Notes under the pieces: model-generated
Told to the model about the DNA's origin: nothing
Databases searched by the model: none
What the model saw: the letters and a program-made list of their open reading frames with translations, nothing else
Assembly: GCA_028868515.1 (NCBI GenBank)
Contig: JAGWUI010000001.1
Coordinates: 1 to 64,000, forward strand
Direction: 5' to 3'
Length of the DNA stretch: 64,000 nucleotides
Origin: Gammaproteobacteria bacterium
GTDB taxonomy: Bacteria > Pseudomonadota > Gammaproteobacteria > Pseudomonadales > Moraxellaceae
Made by a program: the position numbers and the translations under genes
In this document: in pieces, positions 33,731-41,916 of the stretch
Layout of the letters: the number at the start of each line of letters is the position of its first letter
Numbering within the stretch: the stretch's first letter is position 1

Positions 33731-35650
33731 ATGACTTCTTCTAAGTATTCAAATCAAAACAAAATTTCTTTTTCTACGTCTACTAAAATGTCTGTACAGT
33801 TGAATTTTAATCAGTCTGCATCTCAACCCACGACTACAACTAATACCAATACTCCCTCTAACTCTGCATCGACTTATTTACAACAAGCGCAGAATGCATT
33901 TAATGCAGGTCAATGGCAGGAGACATGTCGTATTGCTCAACAGTGTATTGCTGTTGCTCAGAATGATGTGATGCACACTATCCGTGCAAAGAATCTGTAT
34001 GCAGCGGCACTGATGAGACTTGGACAACTAGAACAAGCACTGATGTTATGGCAAGAAATTAGTCGTGTGATTCCAAATGATCCAGGAATGCTTGCAAATA
34101 TTGGTTTGGTCTTGCTCAAACTTCGTCGAGAAAGGGACGCAATAGGATATTTTCAGCGTTCAGTTCAGATTACACCTTCATATAATTCGTATGTAAATCT
34201 AGGATTTGCTTGTAATCTTTGCGGGGAAATCACACTGGCAAAAGAAAGTTATCAAAAAGCGATTGCCCTTGATTCGAAGTCTATTCAAACAAGAATTAAT
34301 TTGGCAGAAATTTTTAGAGCCGAAGCGCGTTTTGAAGAAGCGAAGCAATTATTTGAAGAAGGATTATTCATTGATCCCAAAAATATATTATTGCTAACGG
34401 GCATGATTAATTTGCAGCAATTTAGTTATCCACTGGATATTGAAAGCCAAAAACAGTATTTACGCCGTTATGAGCAGCGATTATTAGAAGATTTTTTCCC
34501 GAATGTAAACTCTCAGACGAAGCCAACGTTTCATCAACCGTTACGTGTTGGATTTATTTCTGCTGATTTATGGAAACATCCAGTAGGATTTTTTTTGGAA
34601 AGCGTATTAGAACAGGTTGGTGTTGATCCGAAGCTCGCTGAGCATTTGGTTCTTATTGCTTATCATAATACGAGTAAGCAAGATGAATATACGACGCGCC
34701 TTAAAGCACATTTTGATGCATGGTATCAAGTCGATACATGGAGTGATGTACAGTTAATAGAACAGATTAAACAAGATCACGTTGATATTTTGATTGATTT
34801 ATCAGGTCATACCACAGGTAATCGTTTACCAGTTTTTGCAAGAAAACCAGCACCATTACAACTCAGTTGGTTGGGTTATTTTGCCTCAACAGGATTGTCG
34901 AGCATTGATTATGTTTTGGCTGATCCGATTTGTATTCCGGCGTCCGAAGAATTCGCTTTTGTTGAAAAAATTTGGCGATTACCTCATCTGCGTTATTGTT
35001 TCTCAATCCCAGAAGATGCGCCAGAAGTCAGCACACCTCCTTGCTTGCAGCATCAGCAAATCGTGATTGGGTGCTATCAAATGCTTCCCAAAATTAATCA
35101 AAGAGTGCTGCAATGTTGGGCACAGGTATTATCAGCGAGTCCTAATGCGCGTCTTCGCATTCAAGTTAAAGAATTTGCTCAGGTGGAAGCAAAAAAAATA
35201 TTTCAGTCACGTTTGATCAATGCAGGTATTAATCTTGAGCGAGTTGATTTAGTCGGTGCAATGGATCGCAAAGATTATTTAGCATCATATTCTGAAGTCG
35301 ATTTCATCTTAGATACTTTTCCGTATACAGGTGGAACAACAACTGTAGAAGCCTTATGGATGGGTGTGCCGACCTTAACACTCGCTTTACCAAGTATGTT
35401 GGGACGGCAAGGGGAAGCATTATTAAAGAACGCAGGTTTAGCTGATTGGGTCACACATAGTGAAGAAGAATATGTGCGAAAGGCGATTGATTGGGCAAAT
35501 GCAGGTCACAAGCAGCGCCAAGAACTAGCGCGATTACGCTCAATCATGCGTGAACAAGTACGGTTGACGCCATTATTTAATGCCACACAGTTTGCACAAG
35601 ACTTTGTGCATGCACTTGATGCGATGTGGAATGAACGGTGTGCAAATTGA
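33731..35650 (+). CDS. TPR-containing O-GlcNAc transferase (SPINDLY/OGT-like) family glycosyltransferase, second copy
   Basis: A 639-residue paralogue of the gene at 893. Residues 1-55 are a Ser/Thr/Asn-rich, probably disordered tail. Residues about 55-225 hold TPR-like repeats, one more than in copy 1 (NIGLVLLKLRRERDAIGYFQRS, NLGFACNLCGEITLAKESYQKA, NLAEIFRAEARFEEAKQLFEEG). The catalytic region has SADLWKHPVGFFLES with the entrance His, GHTTGNRLPVFARKPAP, LPKI and FPYTGGTTTVEALWMG. The last 370 residues align closely with copy 1; the N-termini differ. Start ATG 33731 lacks a clear ribosome-binding site, as in copy 1. Donor sugar and targets are unknown. Confidence 0.85.
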   Translation: MTSSKYSNQNKISFSTSTKMSVQLNFNQSASQPTTTTNTNTPSNSASTYLQQAQNAFNAGQWQETCRIAQQCIAVAQNDVMHTIRAKNLYAAALMRLGQLEQALMLWQEISRVIPNDPGMLANIGLVLLKLRRERDAIGYFQRSVQITPSYNSYVNLGFACNLCGEITLAKESYQKAIALDSKSIQTRINLAEIFRAEARFEEAKQLFEEGLFIDPKNILLLTGMINLQQFSYPLDIESQKQYLRRYEQRLLEDFFPNVNSQTKPTFHQPLRVGFISADLWKHPVGFFLESVLEQVGVDPKLAEHLVLIAYHNTSKQDEYTTRLKAHFDAWYQVDTWSDVQLIEQIKQDHVDILIDLSGHTTGNRLPVFARKPAPLQLSWLGYFASTGLSSIDYVLADPICIPASEEFAFVEKIWRLPHLRYCFSIPEDAPEVSTPPCLQHQQIVIGCYQMLPKINQRVLQCWAQVLSASPNARLRIQVKEFAQVEAKKIFQSRLINAGINLERVDLVGAMDRKDYLASYSEVDFILDTFPYTGGTTTVEALWMGVPTLTLALPSMLGRQGEALLKNAGLADWVTHSEEEYVRKAIDWANAGHKQRQELARLRSIMREQVRLTPLFNATQFAQDFVHALDAMWNERCAN

Positions 35651-35716
35651 TATTGCCATTTCTGGGCAGATGGAAAATTTTAGTTTTTAAAAGATTTATA
35701 GCCATAAGGAATTACA

Positions 35717-36946
35717 ATGCTGGCAAATAAAGCAACACAGGGCGCGAGTTACGCAATCTTCGTCCTGACGATGATGAATTTATTGAATTACCTTGATCGT
35801 TATGTGCCAAGTGTTGTGAAGGATTTGTTTAAGCATGATTTGAAGTTAACTGACTTTGAAACAAGCTTGCCCATTACAGGTTTTGTTTTGGTGTATATGA
35901 TTTCAAGCGTTATTTTTGGTGCGCTTGCAGATCGCTTTCCGCGTAAATATCTGATCGCCGCTGGTGTCGTGGTCTGGTCAGTTGCCACAGCATTGGCTGC
36001 TTTTGCGACAGGCTTCTGGACATTTATGCTTGCCCGAGCGTTAGTGGGTGTAGGCGAGGCAGCCTATGCGACACTTGCCCCAGCATTGCTGAGTGATTTT
36101 TTCCCACCTGAACGCCGTAATCGAATTTTGACCATTTTTTATGTGGCGATTCCTGTTGGATCCGCGATGGGCTTCATTTTGGGCGGTATGTTCGGGCAAA
36201 TGTACGGCTGGCGTGCAGCATTTTTGATTTGTGGTTTGCCAGGAATTTTAATGGCGCTACTTGCGTTATGGATTCGTGATCCTGGTCGTGGTCATTATGA
36301 TCATGATGCCGACGTTGCTCCGCCGAAGTGGAGCGAAGCGATTGGTTTATTACTTCGTAATCGTGAATATATGCTCGTTGCTGCGGGTTATACCGTGGTG
36401 ACGTTTGCGGCTGGGGCACTGGCTGATTGGTTTCCGACTTTTTTACAGCGTCATCGTGGGATGTCGATTGAGGCTTCAGGACATTATGTTGGAATGTCTG
36501 CTGTGGTTGGTGGATTACTGGGAACGATTGTTGGTGGTTATTTGGCAGATTATTTAAGAAAACATACTAGACAGCCGTATATGGCGTTGTCTGGTTGGTC
36601 GATGTTGCTTGCGACAGTTTTTGGTTTGTTTGCATTAACTTTGCACGATGCAATGTTAGCGGTCGTGATGTTATTTTTCGCTCAGTTTTTCCTGTGGTTT
36701 TATAACGGTCCAGTCAATGCAATGCTCGCCAATTGTGTGCCGAGTAGTCTGCGTGTTCGTGCGTTTGCGTTTACGATTTTGTTGATTCACTTATTGGGTG
36801 ATGCGATTAGTCCATCGATTGTGGGACTCGCTTCAGACTATATTGGATTGCAACTTGCGATTCAGCTTGTGCCATTGATGATGGGTGTTGGTGCGTTTAT
36901 TTGGTTGTATACGTGGCGAGTGTTGCCTGAGCGTGAAAATGAATAA
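35717..36946 (+). CDS. MFS transporter, spinster-like
   Basis: A 409-residue permease with about 12 membrane helices. NYLDRYVPSVVKDLFKHDL is the Spinster-type first-helix motif, ADRFPRKYLIAAGV is the MFS loop 2-3 motif and LVGVGEAAYATLAPALLSDFFPPERRNR the loop 4-5 region. The second half repeats the pattern weakly (GGYLADYLRKHTRQPYM). Bacterial members export or import organic anions or lipids; the substrate cannot be told. An AAGGAA site precedes the ATG. It lies 66 bases after the glycosyltransferase and could be co-transcribed, though no functional link is evident. Confidence 0.88.
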   Translation: MLANKATQGASYAIFVLTMMNLLNYLDRYVPSVVKDLFKHDLKLTDFETSLPITGFVLVYMISSVIFGALADRFPRKYLIAAGVVVWSVATALAAFATGFWTFMLARALVGVGEAAYATLAPALLSDFFPPERRNRILTIFYVAIPVGSAMGFILGGMFGQMYGWRAAFLICGLPGILMALLALWIRDPGRGHYDHDADVAPPKWSEAIGLLLRNREYMLVAAGYTVVTFAAGALADWFPTFLQRHRGMSIEASGHYVGMSAVVGGLLGTIVGGYLADYLRKHTRQPYMALSGWSMLLATVFGLFALTLHDAMLAVVMLFFAQFFLWFYNGPVNAMLANCVPSSLRVRAFAFTILLIHLLGDAISPSIVGLASDYIGLQLAIQLVPLMMGVGAFIWLYTWRVLPERENE

Positions 36947-36962
36947 ATATAACCAATAAAAT

Positions 36963-37012
36963 AGCTCACTGAGCTTGTGGTTACTGAGCCTGTCGAAGTA
37001 TCGAAGTGTGCA
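36963..37012. repeat. palindromic intergenic repeat, family A
   Basis: AGCTCACTGAGCTTGTGG followed by TTACTGAGCCTGTCGAAGTA contains two copies of the CTGAGCNTGT core that recurs at 44101-44156 and 54793-54875. Confidence 0.6.
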
Positions 37013-37172
37013 TTACAGGAGATTTCACTTTGGCAAGCTCTTTGAACTATGATAGCTAAAAGACTTTAAAACACTATTTTTATGAAACTGTAATATTATT
37101 TCAATAACTTACAGCAATCGTCAACAGATCGTAAAGATCCCCTTAGACTCTTCACTTAAGAAAGGAACAAAC

Positions 37173-37544
37173 ATGTTAGCTCAAGCTATTGCAGCATCAT
37201 CCGCGATTGTCGAAGGTCAACTTTTTAGTACTAAAATTGATGATGATTCAGTTATTGTGACTCGCGTTAATAATGAATTGAAAGCTTATTCTGCCAAATG
37301 TCCTCACCTTGGCTTACCACTCAGTCGTGGTAAAGTTGAAAGCGGTACACTGACATGTATGTTTCACGGTGCTGAATTTGATCTTGCAACTGGCGACAAT
37401 GTGAAATGGGTGGACTCATTCCTTGGTTTGCCTTTGCCTAAATTCACACATGACGTGCTAGCTCTGGGAAAAAAACCATGTGGTCTAAAGCATTACAATG
37501 TCACTGAACAAGATGGGCAAGTTTATTTGAGTGAGCAAGCGTAA
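37173..37544 (+). CDS. Rieske [2Fe-2S] domain protein
   Basis: A 123-residue soluble ferredoxin-like protein. Cluster ligands are in KCPHLGLPL (Cys-x-His) and CMFHGAEFD (Cys-x2-His), followed by TG and the proline-containing loop FLGLPLPKFTHD. The size suits a Rieske ferredoxin of an oxygenase or an electron-transfer component. AAGGAA precedes the ATG. No oxygenase subunit is adjacent; the next genes are an aldehyde dehydrogenase and a COG3687 hydrolase on the same strand. The partner is unknown. Confidence 0.85.
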   Translation: MLAQAIAASSAIVEGQLFSTKIDDDSVIVTRVNNELKAYSAKCPHLGLPLSRGKVESGTLTCMFHGAEFDLATGDNVKWVDSFLGLPLPKFTHDVLALGKKPCGLKHYNVTEQDGQVYLSEQA

Positions 37545-37664
37545 TAACGTAGGTCATGTAAAACTTATTGGAATTTCCATTCAAATCACAACGTTTCATG
37601 ACTTACGAATACATTGGATATGGGCTAGGATATTGCCCATATTCATTGATATAAAACAACGATC

Positions 37665-39104
37665 ATGACGATTTTTACTTTTCCGAAACAATATCCTCTT
37701 TATTTAGCCAATCGCCCAGTCACATCGAGTGAATGGCTCGATGTCACCGATAAATTCACTCTTAAGACTGTGACTCAAGTTGCGCTTGCTGATGGTGCGA
37801 TTATTGAGCAGGCAATTGCAGCTGCGGTCAAAGCTGAAAAGCCTATGGCACAGCTTAAAACCTATCAAAGACAAGCCATTTTGCTTCATTGTGTGAAGCG
37901 TTTTACCGAACGATTTGATGAGTTAGTGGAAGTGTTGATTGTTGAAGGTGGTAAATCACTGACTTCGGCAAAAGGTGAAGTACTGCGTCTGATTAGTACT
38001 TTCCAACTTGCTGCTGATGCTGTGACACAATTGGACAAAGGTTCTGTCATGCCATTAGATGTCACTGCGACCGCAGGCGCATATCGCGGAATGACTCAGC
38101 GTGTTCCAGTGGGTGCGGTATCGCTGATTAGTCCATTTAATTTTCCATTGAACCTAACCGCCCATAAAATTGCGCCTGCAATTGCAGCGGGTTGTCCGTT
38201 TGTATTGAAACCTGCCAGTTTGACACCTGTGAGTGCACTGATTATGGCTGAGGTTTTGGCAGAGACTGATTTGCCGATCGGGGCGTTTTCGATATTGCCT
38301 TGTCATCGCGAAGGTGCAGATTTGTTCGTGACTGATGATCGGTTCAAATTACTTAGCTTTACTGGTTCTGATCAAGTGGGCTGGGATATGAAGGCGCGAG
38401 CAGGGCGCAAAAAGGTCGTATTAGAGCTTGGTGGTAATGCTGCTGTGATTGTGGAGCCAGATACAGATATTGATGCGGCATTGGATCGTTTGGTGACTGG
38501 TGCATTTATTCAGTCGGGTCAGGTTTGCATCAGTGTGCAGCGTATTTTGGCGCATCAAGATATTTATGATGAACTTAAAGCGAAATTCGTGGCACGTGTT
38601 AGCAAATTAAAAGCCGCCGATCCACATCTCGCGGATACGGTCATTGGTCCAATGATCAAGGAAAAAGAAGCACTACGCTTGAAAGGTTGGATTGATGATG
38701 CGATTCATCAAGGCGCAACTTTGCTTGCTGGCGGTCATTTAAATGGCGTGATGCTCGAGGCGACGGTGCTGGAAAATGTACCCGATGTATCTGATGTTTA
38801 TCAAAATGAAGCCTTTGGTCCAGTCGTCATTTTAGAAAGATATACGACTTTTGAAGAAGCTATTGAATTAGTGAACCAGAGTCGTTTCGGCTTACAAGCA
38901 GGTGTCTACACACAAAATCTTACTAAAATGCTGAAAGCATGGGATGAGCTGCATGTAGGCGGCGTGATCATTAATGATGTGCCAACCTTCCGCGTTGATA
39001 ACATGCCATATGGTGGCGTGAAAGACAGTGGATTGGGGCGAGAAGGCATTCGTTATGCGATTGCAGATATGTGTGAAGAGCGAGTATTAGTCATTAAACA
39101 GTAA
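37665..39104 (+). CDS. NAD(P)-dependent aldehyde dehydrogenase
   Basis: A 479-residue ALDH-superfamily enzyme oxidising an aldehyde to an acid. Features: SPFNFPLNLTAHKIAPAIAAGCPFVLKPAS (with the catalytic-site Asn and cofactor Lys, seen around residues 155-185), the FTGSDQVG loop, the general base Glu in LELGGNAAVIV, the catalytic Cys in SGQVCISVQR at about residue 290, and NEAFGPVVIL. The closest kinds appear to be the lactaldehyde / phosphonoacetaldehyde group by the GSDQVGWDMKARAG region. The physiological substrate is not known. The start ATG 37665 has no strong Shine-Dalgarno. A terminator follows at 39128. Confidence 0.9.
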   Translation: MTIFTFPKQYPLYLANRPVTSSEWLDVTDKFTLKTVTQVALADGAIIEQAIAAAVKAEKPMAQLKTYQRQAILLHCVKRFTERFDELVEVLIVEGGKSLTSAKGEVLRLISTFQLAADAVTQLDKGSVMPLDVTATAGAYRGMTQRVPVGAVSLISPFNFPLNLTAHKIAPAIAAGCPFVLKPASLTPVSALIMAEVLAETDLPIGAFSILPCHREGADLFVTDDRFKLLSFTGSDQVGWDMKARAGRKKVVLELGGNAAVIVEPDTDIDAALDRLVTGAFIQSGQVCISVQRILAHQDIYDELKAKFVARVSKLKAADPHLADTVIGPMIKEKEALRLKGWIDDAIHQGATLLAGGHLNGVMLEATVLENVPDVSDVYQNEAFGPVVILERYTTFEEAIELVNQSRFGLQAGVYTQNLTKMLKAWDELHVGGVIINDVPTFRVDNMPYGGVKDSGLGREGIRYAIADMCEERVLVIKQ

Positions 39105-39127
39105 TTGTATTCGCACTATGATTTAAG

Positions 39128-39157
39128 AAACCACTTGAAATAAAGTGGTTTTTTTAT
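39128..39157 (+). terminator. rho-independent terminator after the aldehyde dehydrogenase
   Basis: AAACCACTT (39128-39136) and AAGTGGTTT (39143-39151) form a 9-bp stem followed by a run of T. Confidence 0.85.
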
Positions 39158-39404
39158 ATCACTGATTAATGAGTAGAGTTTTTTTGCGAGATTGACATCA
39201 AAAGACAGATTTTGGCATGCAATGACTCATCAGAATGGTATTTAATAGCTGAGATTTCAGTTTTTGACCTTGTGAGTCGATGTCATTTTATGCTGTTGAC
39301 GTAGTCGCTAGATGGCATATATTGGATGATATAAAGTAATTCAGATAGAAGCATCACATAGAAGCATTGGTCAGATTTATTCAGTTTTTAGTAGGAGTGT
39401 CATA

Positions 39405-40352
39405 ATGGGCATTTTATCAATAAGCAAATTTACTGGGAAACCTCGCAGAGCTTCTCATACGGTAGATAGCCTGATTCCACGTAAAGTAAAATTTGATTGG
39501 ATGAACACACCACTTGAATGGATTCCTGGACAGCCATTTGCAAGTCACTTTATCAATGAAATCAATACAATTCTGCCTGCTGGTGAGTTCTGGTTCTGCC
39601 GTTTATATAATAAAGCACTTCCGTTTGTCACTGATGAGAAGCTACGCGAAGATGTGCAGATGTTTATTCGCCAAGAAGCGATGCACGCGCGTGCCCATGG
39701 TAGTGCGATCAATGAATATTTAAAGACTCATAATGTTGAAACTGATCGAAATATGAAGATCATGGACTTGTTGTTTGATCAGTTATTGGCAGATGCGCCA
39801 CTAGGTCTGACAGTTCCTAAACTCTTAGAAAAACGTTGGTTAGTCTTACGTCTAGGTTTAGTTGCAACGATTGAGCATATGACTTGTGTGCTCGGTAATT
39901 ATGTATTGGAAAATAAAGCTTGGGATAAAGTCGGCGCTGATCCCGTGTTACTCGATTTATTACGCTGGCATGGTGCGGAAGAAGTTGAGCATCGAAGCGT
40001 TGCATTTGATTTGTACAAGCATTTAGGTGGGGATTATCTGTCTCGTTACTACTTATCATTAGTTGCTGTGCCTGCTATTCTTGGTCTTTGGGTCGATGGT
40101 GCTGCGAATTTTATGGGTCAAGATCCTCAATTTTCAGCCAAAAAACCAAGCGTATTTAAACCATGGATATGGTTACAATGGGCAAAAGAAAGCAAGACAG
40201 GTCATTTACCACATCCGCTTTGGCTGATTGCTCAGCAAGCTTCATATTTTAGCCCTTGGTATAATCCTGAAAAAGAAGGTTCTACAGAGGAAGCTTTGGC
40301 GTATCTCAATTCATCGCCAGCAGCAAAACGCGCGCAAGAAATGGCAGCTTAG
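39405..40352 (+). CDS. metal-dependent hydrolase (COG3687 / PF10118)
   Basis: A 315-residue protein of the predicted metal-dependent hydrolase family. IPRKVKFDWMNTPLEWIPGQPFASHFINEIN is the typical N-terminus. Metal-ligand candidates are the Glu/His residues in IRQEAMHARAH, ATIEHMTCVLG and WHGAEEVEHRSVAFD, a pattern reminiscent of ferritin-like di-iron carboxylate proteins. The family often occurs with lipid-degradation genes and its reaction is uncertain. GGAG lies eight bases before the ATG. A terminator follows, so it is probably monocistronic. Confidence 0.85.
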   Translation: MGILSISKFTGKPRRASHTVDSLIPRKVKFDWMNTPLEWIPGQPFASHFINEINTILPAGEFWFCRLYNKALPFVTDEKLREDVQMFIRQEAMHARAHGSAINEYLKTHNVETDRNMKIMDLLFDQLLADAPLGLTVPKLLEKRWLVLRLGLVATIEHMTCVLGNYVLENKAWDKVGADPVLLDLLRWHGAEEVEHRSVAFDLYKHLGGDYLSRYYLSLVAVPAILGLWVDGAANFMGQDPQFSAKKPSVFKPWIWLQWAKESKTGHLPHPLWLIAQQASYFSPWYNPEKEGSTEEALAYLNSSPAAKRAQEMAA

Positions 40353-40382
40353 TCGTAAGTTTTATTTGCTCTAAGATGTTAT

Positions 40383-40423
40383 AAAAACACTCATAGTTTC
40401 TCGGATCCTATGAGTGTTTTTTT
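40383..40423 (+). terminator. rho-independent terminator after the COG3687 gene
   Basis: AAAAACACTCATAG and CTATGAGTGTTTTT form a 14-bp perfect stem around an 11-base loop, followed by further T. Confidence 0.88.
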
Positions 40424-40576
40424 ATTTAATACAATTTTTATCTCAAAAGTGACTTAGAATCACTCTTTAGCAAAAAGTGAAGTGAAAAACACATTTACAA
40501 GAAAGCGCTGTGTTTTACCCAAATGGATGTTGCTCTATAAATTTAGATATGGATAAGCAATAAAGGATTATCAGAA

Positions 40577-41842
40577 ATGGAATTTTTGAAACTCATTCGT
40601 CAGTTACAAGGCAAGACCGAATATGTCGTTCACGGGACTTGTACACCTGAATTTGAGCCACTGATTCAAGCATTGCGCAAGACAATTCCACCAGAAACCA
40701 AGGGTGGCTCGGCAATCGCAGTTTATTTCCGTGGCGAAAAGGTTGCAGATTTATGGATGGGTTTACAGCAAGGGGCGACACTTTGGAAAGAAGACACCTT
40801 GAGTTTGTCCTATTCGACAGGCAAAGGTATATTGGCAACATTGGTTCATATATTAGTCAGTAAGGGATTACTTGAATATGATCGCCCTGTTTATGAATAT
40901 TGGCCTGAATTTGTTGGTCATGGCAAAGAAAAAATTACACTAAGGCATCTATTGTCTCATGCGTCGGGCTTGCATGATATTCGTCATATTATTCAATCTG
41001 CTCATGTGATGCTGGATTGGGATGCAATGCTGAAAGCCTATCAACAAGCAATTCCCCGTTTTGAACCTGATACAGATACGGCATATCAAGCATTAAGTTA
41101 TGGCTGGCTTGTCGGTGGCGTGATTGAGAAAGTCATGAAAGAGCCTTTAGCGGTGACGTTAGAGCGCGAACTGGTGCATCCTCTTGGAATTGATGGTGAA
41201 GCCTATTTTGGTGTGCCCGCGTCTGAATTGGGGCGTGTAGCACGTCCTTATCGCCAATCGCCGCCAATCAGCGTACGTCCGTTAAGTGATCCAAAACCTC
41301 GTCCAAGTCAGGCTGCTTATCCTTTAACGACTATGCAAAAAGTTATGAAGATGATTGGACATGATCCGCTTGAATCGCGAGATGCTTTGAGTCCTTATCG
41401 AATGGGCAAGTTTGATTTATTTTCTTCAGAGGCTCTACAGGCATCAATGCCTGCCGTCAATGGTGTCTTTACCGCGCGGGCTTTAGCAAAAATCTATGCC
41501 ATGCTTGCGGCAGGTGGTGAATTTGACGGTCATCGTTATATCACAGGCCCCGTTTATCGTGAGCTTTCAAAAATCCAAAGTCGTCGTCGTGATCGTGTGA
41601 TGCCCATATCGATGCACTGGCGTTTGGGGTATCATCGCATTATTACGCTTGGGAAGCGTGCACCAAATGGCTTTGGTCATATGGGCTACAATGGTTCTGG
41701 TGCATGGTGTGATCCAGTACGGCAACTCAGTTTTGCGTTCATCACTTCGGTGAACATGGATTCAATGGCTGGTGATCCACGGTTGTGGTGGTTGAGTCAG
41801 CGAGTTTTGCAAATCGCGGATCATATCATTAGTGAAAAATAG
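40577..41842 (+). CDS. serine hydrolase of the class C beta-lactamase/esterase family
   Basis: A 421-residue protein of the beta-lactamase-related serine hydrolase (EstB-type) family. The SxxK nucleophile motif is STGKG (about residues 77-81), the Tyr motif is LSYGWLVGG (Y-x-W rather than Y-x-N), and the third motif is HMGYNGSGAW near residue 375 in place of KTG. No signal peptide is evident, so it is probably cytoplasmic and acts on esters rather than beta-lactams. Start ATG with AAAGGA upstream. It neighbours other ester- and lipid-related genes. No evidence of drug resistance function. Confidence 0.87.
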   Translation: MEFLKLIRQLQGKTEYVVHGTCTPEFEPLIQALRKTIPPETKGGSAIAVYFRGEKVADLWMGLQQGATLWKEDTLSLSYSTGKGILATLVHILVSKGLLEYDRPVYEYWPEFVGHGKEKITLRHLLSHASGLHDIRHIIQSAHVMLDWDAMLKAYQQAIPRFEPDTDTAYQALSYGWLVGGVIEKVMKEPLAVTLERELVHPLGIDGEAYFGVPASELGRVARPYRQSPPISVRPLSDPKPRPSQAAYPLTTMQKVMKMIGHDPLESRDALSPYRMGKFDLFSSEALQASMPAVNGVFTARALAKIYAMLAAGGEFDGHRYITGPVYRELSKIQSRRRDRVMPISMHWRLGYHRIITLGKRAPNGFGHMGYNGSGAWCDPVRQLSFAFITSVNMDSMAGDPRLWWLSQRVLQIADHIISEK

Positions 41843-41916
41843 TTTTTAAAAATAGGTATTTGGAATAGAAATACTCATTTTTGATTCTTTGTCTGTTTTA
41901 TTGATTGGAAGTCGGC

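Noticed and set aside
40577-41842. Possible antibiotic-resistance beta-lactamase
   Set aside because: It has the SxxK motif, but lacks a signal peptide and the KTG and YxN motifs of class C enzymes, so an esterase-like hydrolase is more likely.
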